64,000 nucleotides of DNA, from contig NC_015951.1 of assembly GCF_000147815.2 (NCBI RefSeq), positions 1-64,000 on the forward strand, written 5' to 3'. Below are positions 24,939 to 33,390 of the stretch, piece after piece. The stretch's first letter is position 1; the number at the start of each line of letters is the position of its first letter. The notes beneath the pieces were generated by a model. The model saw nothing but the letters and a program-made list of their open reading frames with translations, made no database searches and was not told the DNA's origin. This DNA is from Streptomyces violaceusniger Tu 4113 (lineage in GTDB: Bacteria; Actinomycetota; Actinomycetes; Streptomycetales; Streptomycetaceae). The translations under genes were made by a program, and so were the position numbers.

Positions 24939-27626
24939 ATGGCCGACCTTCGTGCGCTGTTCAGCTCCAATGACCCCGTGGGCAGCAATGAGGCGTTCAC
25001 CAACCGGCAGAACCAGTGGAACCTCGTCGCCACCGCCCTCGAGGAGCACCTGCGGCACACCGCCGATCCCGCTTTCGACGTTGAGGACCTCGAAGCGCCC
25101 CGCGACAACGTGGTCGTGTTCCACGGTGTCGGCGGCATCGGCAAGACGACGCTGTCGCGCAAGCTGGAGGCCGCGCTCGCCGACGCCGGGCACCGGCCCG
25201 CCCAGTGGGGCGCCCCGCCCTGGTCCGGCGAGCGAATCTGGCCCGTACGCATCGACCTCGCCCGCTCCGCCGGCACCGACTTCAAGAGGATCGTCCTCAC
25301 CATCCGGGCCGCGCTCGCCGAGCTCGGCCGCCCCCTGCCCGCCTTCGACATCGCGCTGCGCCGGTACTGGGAACACCAGCACCCCGGCGAGCCGGTTGAG
25401 GAGTACCTGCGCCGCGGCGGGCCGGCCTCCCGATTCGGCCGGGCGATGCCGCAGCAGATGCAGTCCGCACTGTCGGATGTCGCCCAGGCCCTGCTCCTGC
25501 CCGGCACCGTCGGGTCCGCGGTCGGCCAGGTGACCGGCTCCCTGGCGCGGGCGCTGCGGGAGCGCCGGCAGACCGTCCGCGCACTCGCCGGGTGCGCGCG
25601 GCTGGCCGACCTGCTGGAGGCCGAACCCGACCTGGACGCCCTGTCCTTCTACCCGCACCTGCTGGCGTGGGAGCTCGCCCAGCTCCCGGCCGACAAGGCA
25701 GTCACGCCGGTGATCCTGCTGGACACCTTCGAGGACACCGGCGACCGACACCGTGACGCCGAGCGGCTCCTGCAACGCCTGGTATGGCTCATGCCGAACT
25801 GCTTCTTCGTCATCAGCGGCCGCAACCGTCTTCAGTGGGCCGACGATGCCCTCCAGGGCCAGCTCGACTACACCGGCCCCGCCGCCTGGCCCGGCCTGGC
25901 CCCCCGCTCCGGGCGGCCGGCCCGGGCCACCGGGCAGGGCGGTGCCCGCCAGCACCTGATCGGGGACTTCTCCGAGACCGACTGCGACACCTACCTCGCC
26001 CACCGCCTCACCCAGGACGACCAGCCGCTGATCGGCCCTGAGACTCGCGCGGTCATCACCCAGCGCTCGCACGGCCTGCCGCTCCACCTGGATCTGGCCG
26101 TCGCCCGCTTCCTGGAGATCCGCCGCACCGGCCGCACCCCCACCCCCGCCGACTTCGACCACACCTTCCCCGCCCTCATCGCCCGCACCCTGTCCGACCT
26201 CACCGCCGACGAGCGCCATGTCCTGCGCAGCGCCAGCCTGCTGGACGCCTTCGACCTGGACCTGGCCACCCAAGCGGCGGGCCTGGCCCACCAGGCGACG
26301 GCGCGCCGGCTCGTCGAGCGGCCGATGATCACCGAGGATCCGCACGCGATCTGGCCGTACCACCTTCACGACGCCATCCGCACCGCGCTGCGCGGGGCTG
26401 ATGACCACACCGAGGACCACTGGACCCCCGCCGACTGGCACCGAGCCGCCGAACGCGCCCTGGCCGCCCTCGGCCGGCAGTGGCAGGACGCCGGCGTCCT
26501 CCTCCCCGGCCGGGCCCTCCTCGTCGCGTGTCTGCGCCAGGGCCTGCGCCTGGCCCGCGACCACCACCTCACCGACCTCGGCTGGCTCACCGCCGCTGCC
26601 TACGCGTACATCGCCGACTCCGTCTGGGAACCCCTCGCCCCACCCACCCACTCCCCGGCCCCCTCTCCCGGTCCCGAGCCGCAGCCCGGCCCGGACACGC
26701 CCGCCGACGCCTTAGCCGAGCTCCTCACCGCCATCGCCCGCCGCCAGCACGAACACCGCGAACGCACCGCCGAGCGCCTGACCGCCGTCCTGGACACCGG
26801 CCTGCTCTCCGGCGAGCTCACCGAACTCGCCCTGTACTACCGGGCCAAAGCCCACAAAGACCTCGGCCGCACCGACGCCGCCATGCACGGCATGCGCCAG
26901 GTCGCCGACGCCGACGGCCGGCTCGCCCCGCGCGCCCATCGCGGCCTGGCCAACCTCGCCCGCATCCGCGGTGACTTCCCCACCGCGCTGGCCGCCATCC
27001 CCACCCTGGGCTGGAAAGGCCGCCACCACCGCGTCCTGGCCCACATCCGGTGGCCCCACGGCGACATCGACGCCGCCGTGGCCGCCTTCGAAGCCGCACG
27101 GACCGAAGCCGAACAGCACGACGCCCCGGGCGAGCGGGCTATCGCCCAGACCCTCCTCGCCCTGGTGACCGCCTTCGCCGACCCGGCCCGCGCCGACGAC
27201 GAACTCGCCCTCGCCCACCAGTACCTCGCCCCGCTCGACCAGCGCGCCACCACCCTCTACGCCCACGTCGCCGCACTCATACGCGACGCCGGCACCGACC
27301 ACGACGTCACCGACCGCGCCACCGTCCTGCGTGCCGAGATCACTGTCGCCGGTCTCGCCTGGCTCACCCCGCTCCTGGAAACGGTCCTCGCCTTCCACCA
27401 CGCCGTACGCGACGCACCAGACGACCTCACCACCACCCTCGACCGGCTACGCGAAGCAACCGCAAACGGCGACTACGCCTACTACGTCGACATCGCCGCC
27501 GCCATGGGCAACCTCCCCCAAACCGCTGAAAGCACCGTCCAGTGGCTTGACGACGCACACACCGTCCGAGAGCGCTGGCGCGCACTGGTCACCGCCCGCC
27601 AAGACCATCTGCGCGGCACCCCGTAG
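24939..27626 (+). CDS. STAND-type NTPase with TPR-like C-terminus
   Basis: 895 residues; ATG 24939 with GGGGGGA upstream. Residues about 1-55 are a short N-terminal domain. An NB-ARC/AAA-like P-loop module follows: Walker A FHGVGGIGKTTLSRK (about 63-77), Walker B VTPVILLDTFED (about 256-267) and the sensor-type FFVISGRNRLQW. A winged-helix-like region comes next (DERHVLRSASLLDAFDLDL), and from about residue 590 helical repeats (TELALYYRAKAHKDLGRTDA, HRGLANLARIRGDFPTALAA). STAND proteins are signal-responsive switches; many bacterial ones act in phage defence or transcriptional control. No effector domain is evident at the N-terminus. A TTA codon at 26712 suggests bldA-dependent expression. 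Confidence 0.85.
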   Translation: MADLRALFSSNDPVGSNEAFTNRQNQWNLVATALEEHLRHTADPAFDVEDLEAPRDNVVVFHGVGGIGKTTLSRKLEAALADAGHRPAQWGAPPWSGERIWPVRIDLARSAGTDFKRIVLTIRAALAELGRPLPAFDIALRRYWEHQHPGEPVEEYLRRGGPASRFGRAMPQQMQSALSDVAQALLLPGTVGSAVGQVTGSLARALRERRQTVRALAGCARLADLLEAEPDLDALSFYPHLLAWELAQLPADKAVTPVILLDTFEDTGDRHRDAERLLQRLVWLMPNCFFVISGRNRLQWADDALQGQLDYTGPAAWPGLAPRSGRPARATGQGGARQHLIGDFSETDCDTYLAHRLTQDDQPLIGPETRAVITQRSHGLPLHLDLAVARFLEIRRTGRTPTPADFDHTFPALIARTLSDLTADERHVLRSASLLDAFDLDLATQAAGLAHQATARRLVERPMITEDPHAIWPYHLHDAIRTALRGADDHTEDHWTPADWHRAAERALAALGRQWQDAGVLLPGRALLVACLRQGLRLARDHHLTDLGWLTAAAYAYIADSVWEPLAPPTHSPAPSPGPEPQPGPDTPADALAELLTAIARRQHEHRERTAERLTAVLDTGLLSGELTELALYYRAKAHKDLGRTDAAMHGMRQVADADGRLAPRAHRGLANLARIRGDFPTALAAIPTLGWKGRHHRVLAHIRWPHGDIDAAVAAFEAARTEAEQHDAPGERAIAQTLLALVTAFADPARADDELALAHQYLAPLDQRATTLYAHVAALIRDAGTDHDVTDRATVLRAEITVAGLAWLTPLLETVLAFHHAVRDAPDDLTTTLDRLREATANGDYAYYVDIAAAMGNLPQTAESTVQWLDDAHTVRERWRALVTARQDHLRGTP

Positions 27627-27691
27627 CGGCAGGCGCTACGTCTGGGAGTCGCCTCCGCGGAGCGGAGTCTCTGGATACCGACTTGAGCGAG

Positions 27692-27729
27692 GGATGCCGG
27701 ACGGCTGGTGTGGTCGCCGCCCGGCATCC
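27692..27729. terminator. Hairpin between converging genes
   Basis: A perfect 9-bp stem (27692-27700 with 27721-27729), with a 20-base GC-rich loop that extends the pairing partly. It sits between the STAND gene end (27626) and the FWWQ gene end (27739). A 10-bp palindrome CTCCGCGGAG lies just upstream at 27653-27662. Confidence 0.6.
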
Positions 27730-27738
27730 AGGGTCTGG

Positions 27739-28488
27739 TCAGTGGGCGGCGGCGAGTTCTTCGATGTGTTCGGCAAAGCCGTCGGTGGGCAGCGGCAGCT
27801 CGACGCCGTCGACGTACTCGATCGCGGTCGGGACGTAGCGGACGACCGCTTCGGCTGCCTCCGGGAGTACGGCCATGCGTACGGTGGCCGTGGGCTCCTG
27901 GCCTTCCCGGCCCAGGTCCAGACGGTGCATGAGGACTTCGTGCACCGCGGGGGCGGGAGTGTGCCGGTCGGCCACCATCTGCCGGTACCAGCATTCGGCG
28001 GCCAGTCCTTCACCGAGAGCGAGGTGATGGAGGTACAGGCAGTAGGTGGCGGTGGAGTTCCCGGCGCCGGCGGCGAACTGCCACCAGAACTGGGCGGAGT
28101 CCTCACGGGCGGCCAACTGCAACACGCACCCGAGGATCACCGCGCCGTCGGGCTCGAGGGTTCGGTCCCCGATGAACGAGGACATCTCCTGGAGCGCGCC
28201 ATCGTCCCCGACCACCATGCGGCTCACCGCGCGCAGGGCGCCGGCGGCGTCCTCGAGCAGTTTCTCGTCCGGCTGCCACCCCTCACTGGGCTGCTGCCGC
28301 GGTCTGGGCAGCGCTGACTGGGCCCGTGCGGACTGCACGGTGGCGTCGTAGCTCAACGCACCGAGCACGAGCCGGCCGGCGACCCGCGCGGCGATCCGTT
28401 CCTCGGCCGCGGCCAGCTTCTCTGGGGGATAGGGGCGAGGCTCCAGGCGGGCCTTGGCCAGGATCCGGTCAATCGGTGGGGTGCCCAT
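27739..28488 (-). CDS. FWWQ-family protein B, partner of ECF sigma factor
   Basis: 249 residues; the ATG at 28488 lies inside the end of the sigma gene (20-bp overlap) with AGGAAG as ribosome-binding site, so translation is coupled. Its core has AVILGCVLQLAAREDSA, then QFWWQFAAGAG and TATYCLYLHHLALGEG, clearly the same as in the proteins at 14309-15298 and 38712-39536. The C-terminal part (EVLMHRLDLGREG, YVPTAIEYVDGVELPLPTDG) resembles the NPGYEIPLPGPDFARHIE end of protein A. No membrane helix, zinc site or enzyme motif. Function unknown, tied to the sigma partner. Confidence 0.8.
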   Translation of the reverse strand: MGTPPIDRILAKARLEPRPYPPEKLAAAEERIAARVAGRLVLGALSYDATVQSARAQSALPRPRQQPSEGWQPDEKLLEDAAGALRAVSRMVVGDDGALQEMSSFIGDRTLEPDGAVILGCVLQLAAREDSAQFWWQFAAGAGNSTATYCLYLHHLALGEGLAAECWYRQMVADRHTPAPAVHEVLMHRLDLGREGQEPTATVRMAVLPEAAEAVVRYVPTAIEYVDGVELPLPTDGFAEHIEELAAAH

Positions 28489-29149
28489 CACGGCTTCCTT
28501 CCTGCTCGTCCAGCCCGAGGACCTGGCGCAAGCGCCGTCTGGCGTGGCGCGCGGTGGACCGGACCCCGGCCGGGCTGATGCCGAGGATGCGTGCGGTGGT
28601 GGCGGCGTCGTACCCGAGGCTGTAGCGCAGGATGATGACATCGCGCTGCCGGTCGGGGAGCTCATTGATCGCCCCATAGACGAGCAGTGAGGTCTCCAGT
28701 TCGCCGATCGGGTCCGCGGCGTTGCGCACGTCGTAGGTCTCGAACGCTGCCATGTCGGCGACCACGGGCCTGCGATTACGGCGGCGGGCCAGGTCGATGG
28801 TGCGGTTCTTCACCACCTTCCACGCGTACGCCTCGGGCGTCGGCTGGGCCAGCACGGTCTGCCAGGACACCGCGAGTTGCTCGAAGGCATGGTCGACGGC
28901 CTCCTCAGCGTCCGCGCTCGATCCGAGGTGTATCTCGGCCCAGCGCACGTACGCGGCGCGGTAGAGCTGGTGGAACGCCCTGAAGTCCGCTGGGAGAGCG
29001 ACTGCACCAGGCGGGCGCCTCAAGCTCTCCTCCGGCGTCACCGGCTCCCCTCCCGCTGACGAAACGTTCACGGCCTTTCGGCCCCTTCCAGTTGTCGCGG
29101 ACGATGCCTCGTTCAGCACCAGAGGACCGCTGGAGTCCTCCACCCTCAT
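28469..29149 (-). CDS. ECF-type RNA polymerase sigma factor
   Basis: 226 residues. Region 2 is clear: FHQLYRAAYVRWAEIHLGSS, then AEEAVDHAFEQLAVSWQTVL and AYAWKVVKNRTIDLARRRNR. Region 4: AINELPDRQRDVIILRYSLG, then GISPAGVRSTARHARRRLRQ. The first 55 residues are a Ser/Gly-rich extension not found in minimal ECF factors. The ATG at 29149 is used; a GTG three codons earlier is possible. The AT-rich stretch at 29190-29235 upstream may hold the promoter. It is followed, with overlap, by an FWWQ protein rather than a normal anti-sigma factor. Confidence 0.88.
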   Translation of the reverse strand: MRVEDSSGPLVLNEASSATTGRGRKAVNVSSAGGEPVTPEESLRRPPGAVALPADFRAFHQLYRAAYVRWAEIHLGSSADAEEAVDHAFEQLAVSWQTVLAQPTPEAYAWKVVKNRTIDLARRRNRRPVVADMAAFETYDVRNAADPIGELETSLLVYGAINELPDRQRDVIILRYSLGYDAATTARILGISPAGVRSTARHARRRLRQVLGLDEQEGSRDGHPTD

Positions 29150-29420
29150 AGCGCCCACAAGCGGACGATCGTGCAGGAGACAACCGGAAAATATTTACTC
29201 AGTGCTACTGATGCGTCACTATACGTTCGAATGCGGGCCCACTCCCGCCCGACCAACCAGGGCGACGACATCACCCGCATCCGCCAGCCCTCAGCGCACC
29301 TCGCGCGCTGGACCGGATGGTGCCCAACGTCCTCGTCGCAGCCGAGGCCGTGGGCACCATCCCGCCCGGCCGCACCACAGGCCAGCAACTTCGGCCCCCA
29401 CGGGCCAGCCCTCGAGTGAC

Positions 29421-29807
29421 TCAGGACGCCGACCGCTTTCTCGCCGTCTTCTTCGCCGCAGCCTTCTTCGCCTTCTTCGCGGGCATCTGCCGCACCTCGG
29501 CCTCCCCGGCTTCCTCCCCGCGGGCCTCCTTGGCGGCCCGGACGCTGTCCTGCAACGCGGACATGAGGTCGACGACCTTGCCTCTGGGTTCGGCCGGCGC
29601 CTCCATGCGGGGTGGCTCGACACCTTCGGTCTTGGCTTGGATGACGGCTTCCACGGCCTCGCGGTACTGGTCGCGATACTGGCTGATGTCGGTGCTGCCA
29701 ATGGCTTCCATGAGCGCCATGGCCTCATCGACCTCGGAGTCGTCGATGTCGACGGCCTTGGGGGCGAGACCTTCGGCCGAGCGGATCTCATCCGACCAGT
29801 GGAGCAC
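29421..29807 (-). pseudogene. C-terminal fragment of NHEJ protein Ku
   Basis: The frame reads HWSDEIRSAEGLAPKAVDID, then ALMEAIGSTDISQYRDQYRE and KVVDLMSALQDSVRAAKEAR, and ends in a Lys/Ala-rich tail (PAKKAKKAAAKKTARKRSAS). This is the distal half of actinobacterial Ku after the core beta-barrel. An in-frame TAG lies a few codons upstream of HWSDE (about 29819), so the DNA-ring-forming domain is gone. The GTG at 29807 could start a 128-residue peptide, but it would lack the DNA-binding core. Confidence 0.85.
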
Positions 29808-29819
29808 CTGAAACCGGTG

Positions 29820-30362
29820 CTAAGGATCGGTCGAAGTTCTCGCGTGCCTGCTGCGCCGGAGAGGTTTCCCTCCCCATAGATCGTCGCGAAAGGCATTGCG
29901 CACAGCCAATTCCGCGTCTTCGAATCGTTCAAGCAATCGATCCAACGCGGCATCATGTGAGGGCAGGCAAATCTGTCTGCGGTCGGTGACCCGCGAGTGC
30001 AGAGCATAGGCGCAGTTCACCACGTCCAACATGGCGTCCATCACGGGATCTGCGGCGATGCGCATACTAAGCGTTGCTGCGACGTTGGCGAGATCCCCGT
30101 ATAGAGCGCGCACCTCGTTGGCAAGATCCGCAGAGAGCTGCGATGCCTGCGCGGCATAGCCTATTGAATCGCGGAAGCGAAACATGACACGGACAAAATT
30201 GGCGTAGTCCTCGCTGCGAAGCTGCCAGTCGACTTGTTTCCGTTGAGCTTCTGCGGCCTTCGCTACCTGTCGGAGTGCTGCCCAACCGGCTATGCAACCG
30301 ACTACGAGCGCAGAGAGCGCGCCAACCGCTGCTGCATACAGAGCTGCCTGTGTCTCCGTCAC
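29820..30362 (-). CDS. Single-pass membrane protein
   Basis: 180 residues from GTG 30362. Residues about 5-28 are a hydrophobic anchor (AALYAAAVGALSALVVGCIA), then AEAQRKQVDWQLRSEDYANF and a helical soluble domain (LANEVRALYGDLANVAATLS). The layout matches the proteins at 2345-2926 and 36253-36819. It begins right where the Ku fragment is cut off. Function unknown. Confidence 0.65.
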   Translation of the reverse strand: MTETQAALYAAAVGALSALVVGCIAGWAALRQVAKAAEAQRKQVDWQLRSEDYANFVRVMFRFRDSIGYAAQASQLSADLANEVRALYGDLANVAATLSMRIAADPVMDAMLDVVNCAYALHSRVTDRRQICLPSHDAALDRLLERFEDAELAVRNAFRDDLWGGKPLRRSRHARTSTDP

Positions 30363-30376
30363 GGTCCTGATGATGG

Positions 30377-30423
30377 CAGGAGCCCCACAACCCCCGGGCA
30401 GCCCGACTGTTGTGGGGCTCCTG
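30377..30423. terminator. Hairpin terminator
   Basis: A perfect 14-bp inverted repeat (30377-30390 with 30410-30423) with a 19-base loop, directly after the stop of the DUF6233-like gene (30430) and before the start of the membrane-protein gene at 30362. Confidence 0.8.
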
Positions 30424-30429
30424 TCGCGT

Positions 30430-30954
30430 TCAGGACCGCCGGAGATGGCGGGCATCGCAGGCGCTACACGCCTCGCTGCCCGGCCGGGCGAGCTCGTCCA
30501 GCGCCTGGTCGAGCGTGAGGTCCGCGTCGCCGGTCGGTATCCAGCACGACTCGTGGTGGATGGCCCGGCGGCCGGCGCTTCCGGCGGGCGCGGGCAGGTG
30601 CTGCACGCTCCAGTGCCCCGGCGGGATGGCAGCGGAAGGGTGCGGTGCTCGCCGCTGAGGAAGGCGTTCTCTTCTGGTGGGCACCCGTGAGTAGTCGGTG
30701 CCCTCGATCGGAGTGACGAGGTGCGCGGGCACGCGGAAGACGGCGGAGTCGGGTTCGACGGTGATCCCGTCGGGCAACTGCACCTCGGACCACATCGGCA
30801 GGAGGAGATCGCACCACCAGCCGCCCCCGAGGCCGAGGCGCTGGAGGCGGCCGATGAACTGGGCGGTCACGCTCTGGCCGTCAGGCAGTTCGACCCACAC
30901 GGGCGGGCCGGGCGTTTCCGGGTCCGGACTGTCGGAGGCGCGGGCGTCGGTCAC
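30430..30954 (-). CDS. DUF6233-like protein with C-terminal Cys pair
   Basis: 174 residues from GTG 30954. The N-terminal half is beta-rich (PVWVELPDGQSVTAQFIGRL, LLLPMWSEVQLPDGITVEPD). The C-terminus has ESCWIPTGDADLTLDQALDE and SEACSACDARHL, a C...C-x2-C pattern with the L-x-x-x-x-AL spacing I associate with DUF6233 proteins of Streptomyces. It probably binds zinc. It starts 2 bp after the upstream gene, so the two form an operon. Function unknown. Confidence 0.65.
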   Translation of the reverse strand: MTDARASDSPDPETPGPPVWVELPDGQSVTAQFIGRLQRLGLGGGWWCDLLLPMWSEVQLPDGITVEPDSAVFRVPAHLVTPIEGTDYSRVPTRRERLPQRRAPHPSAAIPPGHWSVQHLPAPAGSAGRRAIHHESCWIPTGDADLTLDQALDELARPGSEACSACDARHLRRS

Positions 30955-30956
30955 CG

Positions 30957-31268
30957 CTACGCGGCGGGTGTGTCGGCGGTGGGTGTGTCGTGGGCGTGCT
31001 TGAGCATCGTCCGGGCGGTAACGAGGTCCGGGCCCTCCAGGGCCTTCCAGAAGGGGTGCGTGGCGATGGTGATGGTCAACTCCATCTGTCGGACTCGCAG
31101 CCGCTGCACTTCCGCATGGTCGTCCTCGGTCCAGCCGTCGGTCGCGGGGCGCTGGCGCGGGCGCCAGTACTCCGGATCAGAGAAACCCGGGTGAGGCTCA
31201 ACAGACCACGGAAGGCGGTCATACAGCGCCCTGAGGGTGTGGGCGACCTGGTGGAGGGCCTCCTGCAT
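30957..31268 (-). CDS. Small hypothetical protein, 103 residues
   Basis: ATG 31268. The protein is helical, with MQEALHQVAHTLRALYDRLP, then RLRVRQMELTITIATHPFWK. The ending 'IATHPFW' resembles 'IAGHPYW' in the protein at 45701-45928, so both may belong to a common Streptomyces family of short helical proteins. It is first in a two-gene unit with the DUF6233-like gene. Confidence 0.6.
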   Translation of the reverse strand: MQEALHQVAHTLRALYDRLPWSVEPHPGFSDPEYWRPRQRPATDGWTEDDHAEVQRLRVRQMELTITIATHPFWKALEGPDLVTARTMLKHAHDTPTADTPAA

Positions 31269-31527
31269 GATAAACCTGTTCGATTTTTGTGGACGGTGAA
31301 GCACCGCTCGGAGTGTCGTCGGTGTGACTGAGCGCTTCGCCTGGCGGCTGAGCGGCCGAAATGGCGGATTGAGCACTTCGCAGGTCAGCGCGCCGGCCGG
31401 AGCCCCACATGGCTCGTTTGCGGTCCGCGCCGGGCGGAAAGGCTTGGTGTTCCTGCACGTCAGAGCGCTGCGCGTGAGCACTTCAGTTGGCGAGTCCCGC
31501 CAGGTCGAACGTTCAGTCACAGTCGGT

Positions 31528-31577
31528 TGTGGTCGGGTAGCCGGGTCACGGCAACGTGACCCGGCTACCCGACCACA
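31528..31577. other. Perfect 23-bp hairpin with GCAA tetraloop
   Basis: 31528-31550 pairs without mismatch with 31555-31577 around the loop GCAA, a stable GNRA tetraloop. It lies in the 568-bp space between divergent genes (31268 and 31837), where a terminator is not needed by either. CAGTCGG flanks it on both sides as a direct repeat. The rest of this intergenic space shows no supported gene. Confidence 0.9.
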
Positions 31578-31836
31578 GTCGGATGTGGAGCGCGGACGGT
31601 GCTGCCGGTCGGTGGTGGCCATGGGGCAGGTGAGACTGTTCGGGGCCGTGTGTGGGCGCCCGGTCCACGGTGAGGAACTCCAGGCCGCCCCGGCTCGGCC
31701 TTAGCCGTTCGCGCGTGGTTCGTTTGCGGGACGTGAGTGAGGCGTTTCCAGAACGTCAGTGGCCCCGGGAAAAGTGGTGTTCACACCGCGGGACGCCAGA
31801 GAAGAGGCCCGCACGAGACGCAGGGGGAACCTGATC

Positions 31837-32526
31837 ATGCGTACTTCCCGGATTCGCACCGCCGCCCTGGCCACCGTCACCGCCGCGCTCGCGCTGGGCC
31901 TGACCGCCTGCGGCGGCGCCGACGGCGACTCGAAGGGGGCGGGCGGCGACAAGGCCGCCGGTACCTCGCAGAGCCGGTCCGTGTCCGACGGGGACGCCAA
32001 GGGCGGGGCGGAGCAGGCCAAGAGCGGCGGTGACACCAAGACGGGCGAGCGCTCGGCGACCGCCTCGGGCGGGTCGGACGAGGTCGCGAACAAGGCCACC
32101 ACGGCGGCCCAGCAGTGCCGCGGCGACGAGATGATGGTCACCGCGGTGCACCAGCTCGCCGACCAGCAGGGCGACCACCTGCTGATCACCGCGTCGAACG
32201 AGGGCGACAAGCCGTGCTGGGTCACCTCGTACCCGTCCGTGAAGCTGGGCGACGACGAGGCCGTACTGCCGCACTCGAAGAAGGACAACCCGGGCGGCGA
32301 CAAGCGCATCACGCTCCAGCCCGGCAGCACCGCATATAGCGCGGTGAACCTCTTCGACTACGGCTCGAAGAACCAGACGGCGCAGTCGTTCGCCATCGCG
32401 CTGCGCGGCGCGGACGGTCAGGACGGCCCCTTCTACTCCGTCGACAGCAAGGGCGAGAAGCCGCAGTTCCGCTGGAACGAGGCCGACGTGCTGAACTGGA
32501 ACACCGAGAAGCCGTACGACTTCTGA
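31837..32526 (+). CDS. DUF4232-type secreted lipoprotein
   Basis: 229 residues; ATG 31837 with GGGGGAA upstream. A lipoprotein signal (IRTAALATVTAALALGLTAC, lipobox LTAC) anchors it to the membrane outer face. Then comes a Gly/Ser/Asp-rich linker and a DUF4232 domain with QCRGDEMMVTAVHQ, HLLITASNEGDKPCWVTSYP (two Cys that likely pair) and AYSAVNLFDYGS. The role of this family is unknown; it is widespread in Streptomyces. An upstream in-frame start at 31759 is less likely because it would bury the signal peptide. Confidence 0.9.
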   Translation: MRTSRIRTAALATVTAALALGLTACGGADGDSKGAGGDKAAGTSQSRSVSDGDAKGGAEQAKSGGDTKTGERSATASGGSDEVANKATTAAQQCRGDEMMVTAVHQLADQQGDHLLITASNEGDKPCWVTSYPSVKLGDDEAVLPHSKKDNPGGDKRITLQPGSTAYSAVNLFDYGSKNQTAQSFAIALRGADGQDGPFYSVDSKGEKPQFRWNEADVLNWNTEKPYDF

Positions 32527-32757
32527 CAGCCCGCCGGCCAGTGACGCATCATCCCCGACGTGCCGCACCGCGCGTCCCGCACTCCGCCGCCACGGCGCCG
32601 ATGTGCCGGCGATCGTGTCCGGCTGGTCTCGGGAGGGGACGACGAGCCTCCCGACCGTGCGCGTCATGCGGCGCGCTGGAAAGCGGTGGTACGGCCTCGG
32701 GCTCACCATGCCGACGCCTCCTTCGCCTGGGACGCCAGCGAACCCGCCGCTGAAGTC

Positions 32758-32993
32758 TCAGGTGGGGTCCAACGGGGTGATGCCGCTCCCCGCGTAGAGC
32801 TCGGGTTCGAGGGAGAGCACCGTGACAGGGTCGCCCGCTTGGGCCGCCTGCCAGGCGATCGCCGCCGGGTGCGCCACCGGCCAGTCCACGCCCGGCCAGG
32901 CCATCGCTTCAGCGGCATGACCGGTGGTGAAGGGGACGGCCTCCGCGAAGCGCAGGGCCGCGGCATGTGCCCCGGCCCCGGGCACTACAGGCG
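32758..32993 (-). pseudogene. Fragment of an unrecognised gene
   Basis: The minus-strand frame reads ALRFAEAVPFTTGHAAEAMA, WPGVDWPVAHPAAIAWQAAQ and DPVTVLSLEPELYAGSGITP with strong coding bias, then stops at 32758. The final strand-turn pattern recalls the end of small PIN-domain toxins, but the catalytic acidic residues are not visible. No start codon with a ribosome-binding site is found. On the opposite strand just beyond, 32982-33140 encodes another coding-like tail (HLWSDEEPPLRYTYRGQSGV, then AMFDEAKRSVLEQRERAQRP). Both look like leftovers of rearranged genes. Confidence 0.35.
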
Positions 32994-33182
32994 GCGGAGC
33001 ATCTGTGGTCCGACGAGGAGCCACCGCTGCGGTACACCTATCGAGGCCAATCGGGCGTCGTCCTGCTCGGCGCGATGTTCGACGAGGCAAAGCGGAGCGT
33101 GCTTGAGCAACGGGAGAGAGCCCAACGACCGCCAGCCTGACGTGCAGGGGCGGCCCCGGCAGCGACCCATCGTGGTCTTTCA

Positions 33183-33390
33183 GCGCCGGGCGTCTCCCGC
33201 ATTCGTGGCCAACCCCCGCCACCTGCGGCAGGCCGAACACCGGCTGGCCAAAGCCCAGCACACCCTCTCGCGCACCCAGAAGGACTCGGCACGCCGGGCC
33301 AAGGCTCGGCGCCGTGTGGCGCGGCTGCACCACGAAGTCGCCGTCCACCGCAGCACCGTGCTGCACGCGATGACCAGGCGGGCTGTCCGC
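33183..33390 (+). pseudogene. IS605-family TnpB fragment
   Basis: NPRHLRQAEHRLAKAQHTLS, RTQKDSARRAKARRRVARLH and VHRSTVLHAMTRR match the central part of TnpB/OrfB (the 'LSRxxKGSxNRxKAR...RxDFLHKLT' stretch). The N- and C-terminal parts, including the RuvC acidic residues and zinc finger, are missing. It is a fossil of an IS200/IS605 element. Confidence 0.7.

Noticed and set aside
24858..26651. 597-codon open frame opposite the STAND ATPase
   Set aside because: Composition follows from GC-rich codons on the real strand; it lacks motifs and covers the Walker motifs of the plus-strand gene.
31324..31704. 126-codon plus-strand frame across the 23-bp hairpin
   Set aside because: The perfect stem-loop in the middle and the absence of codon bias argue against a gene.
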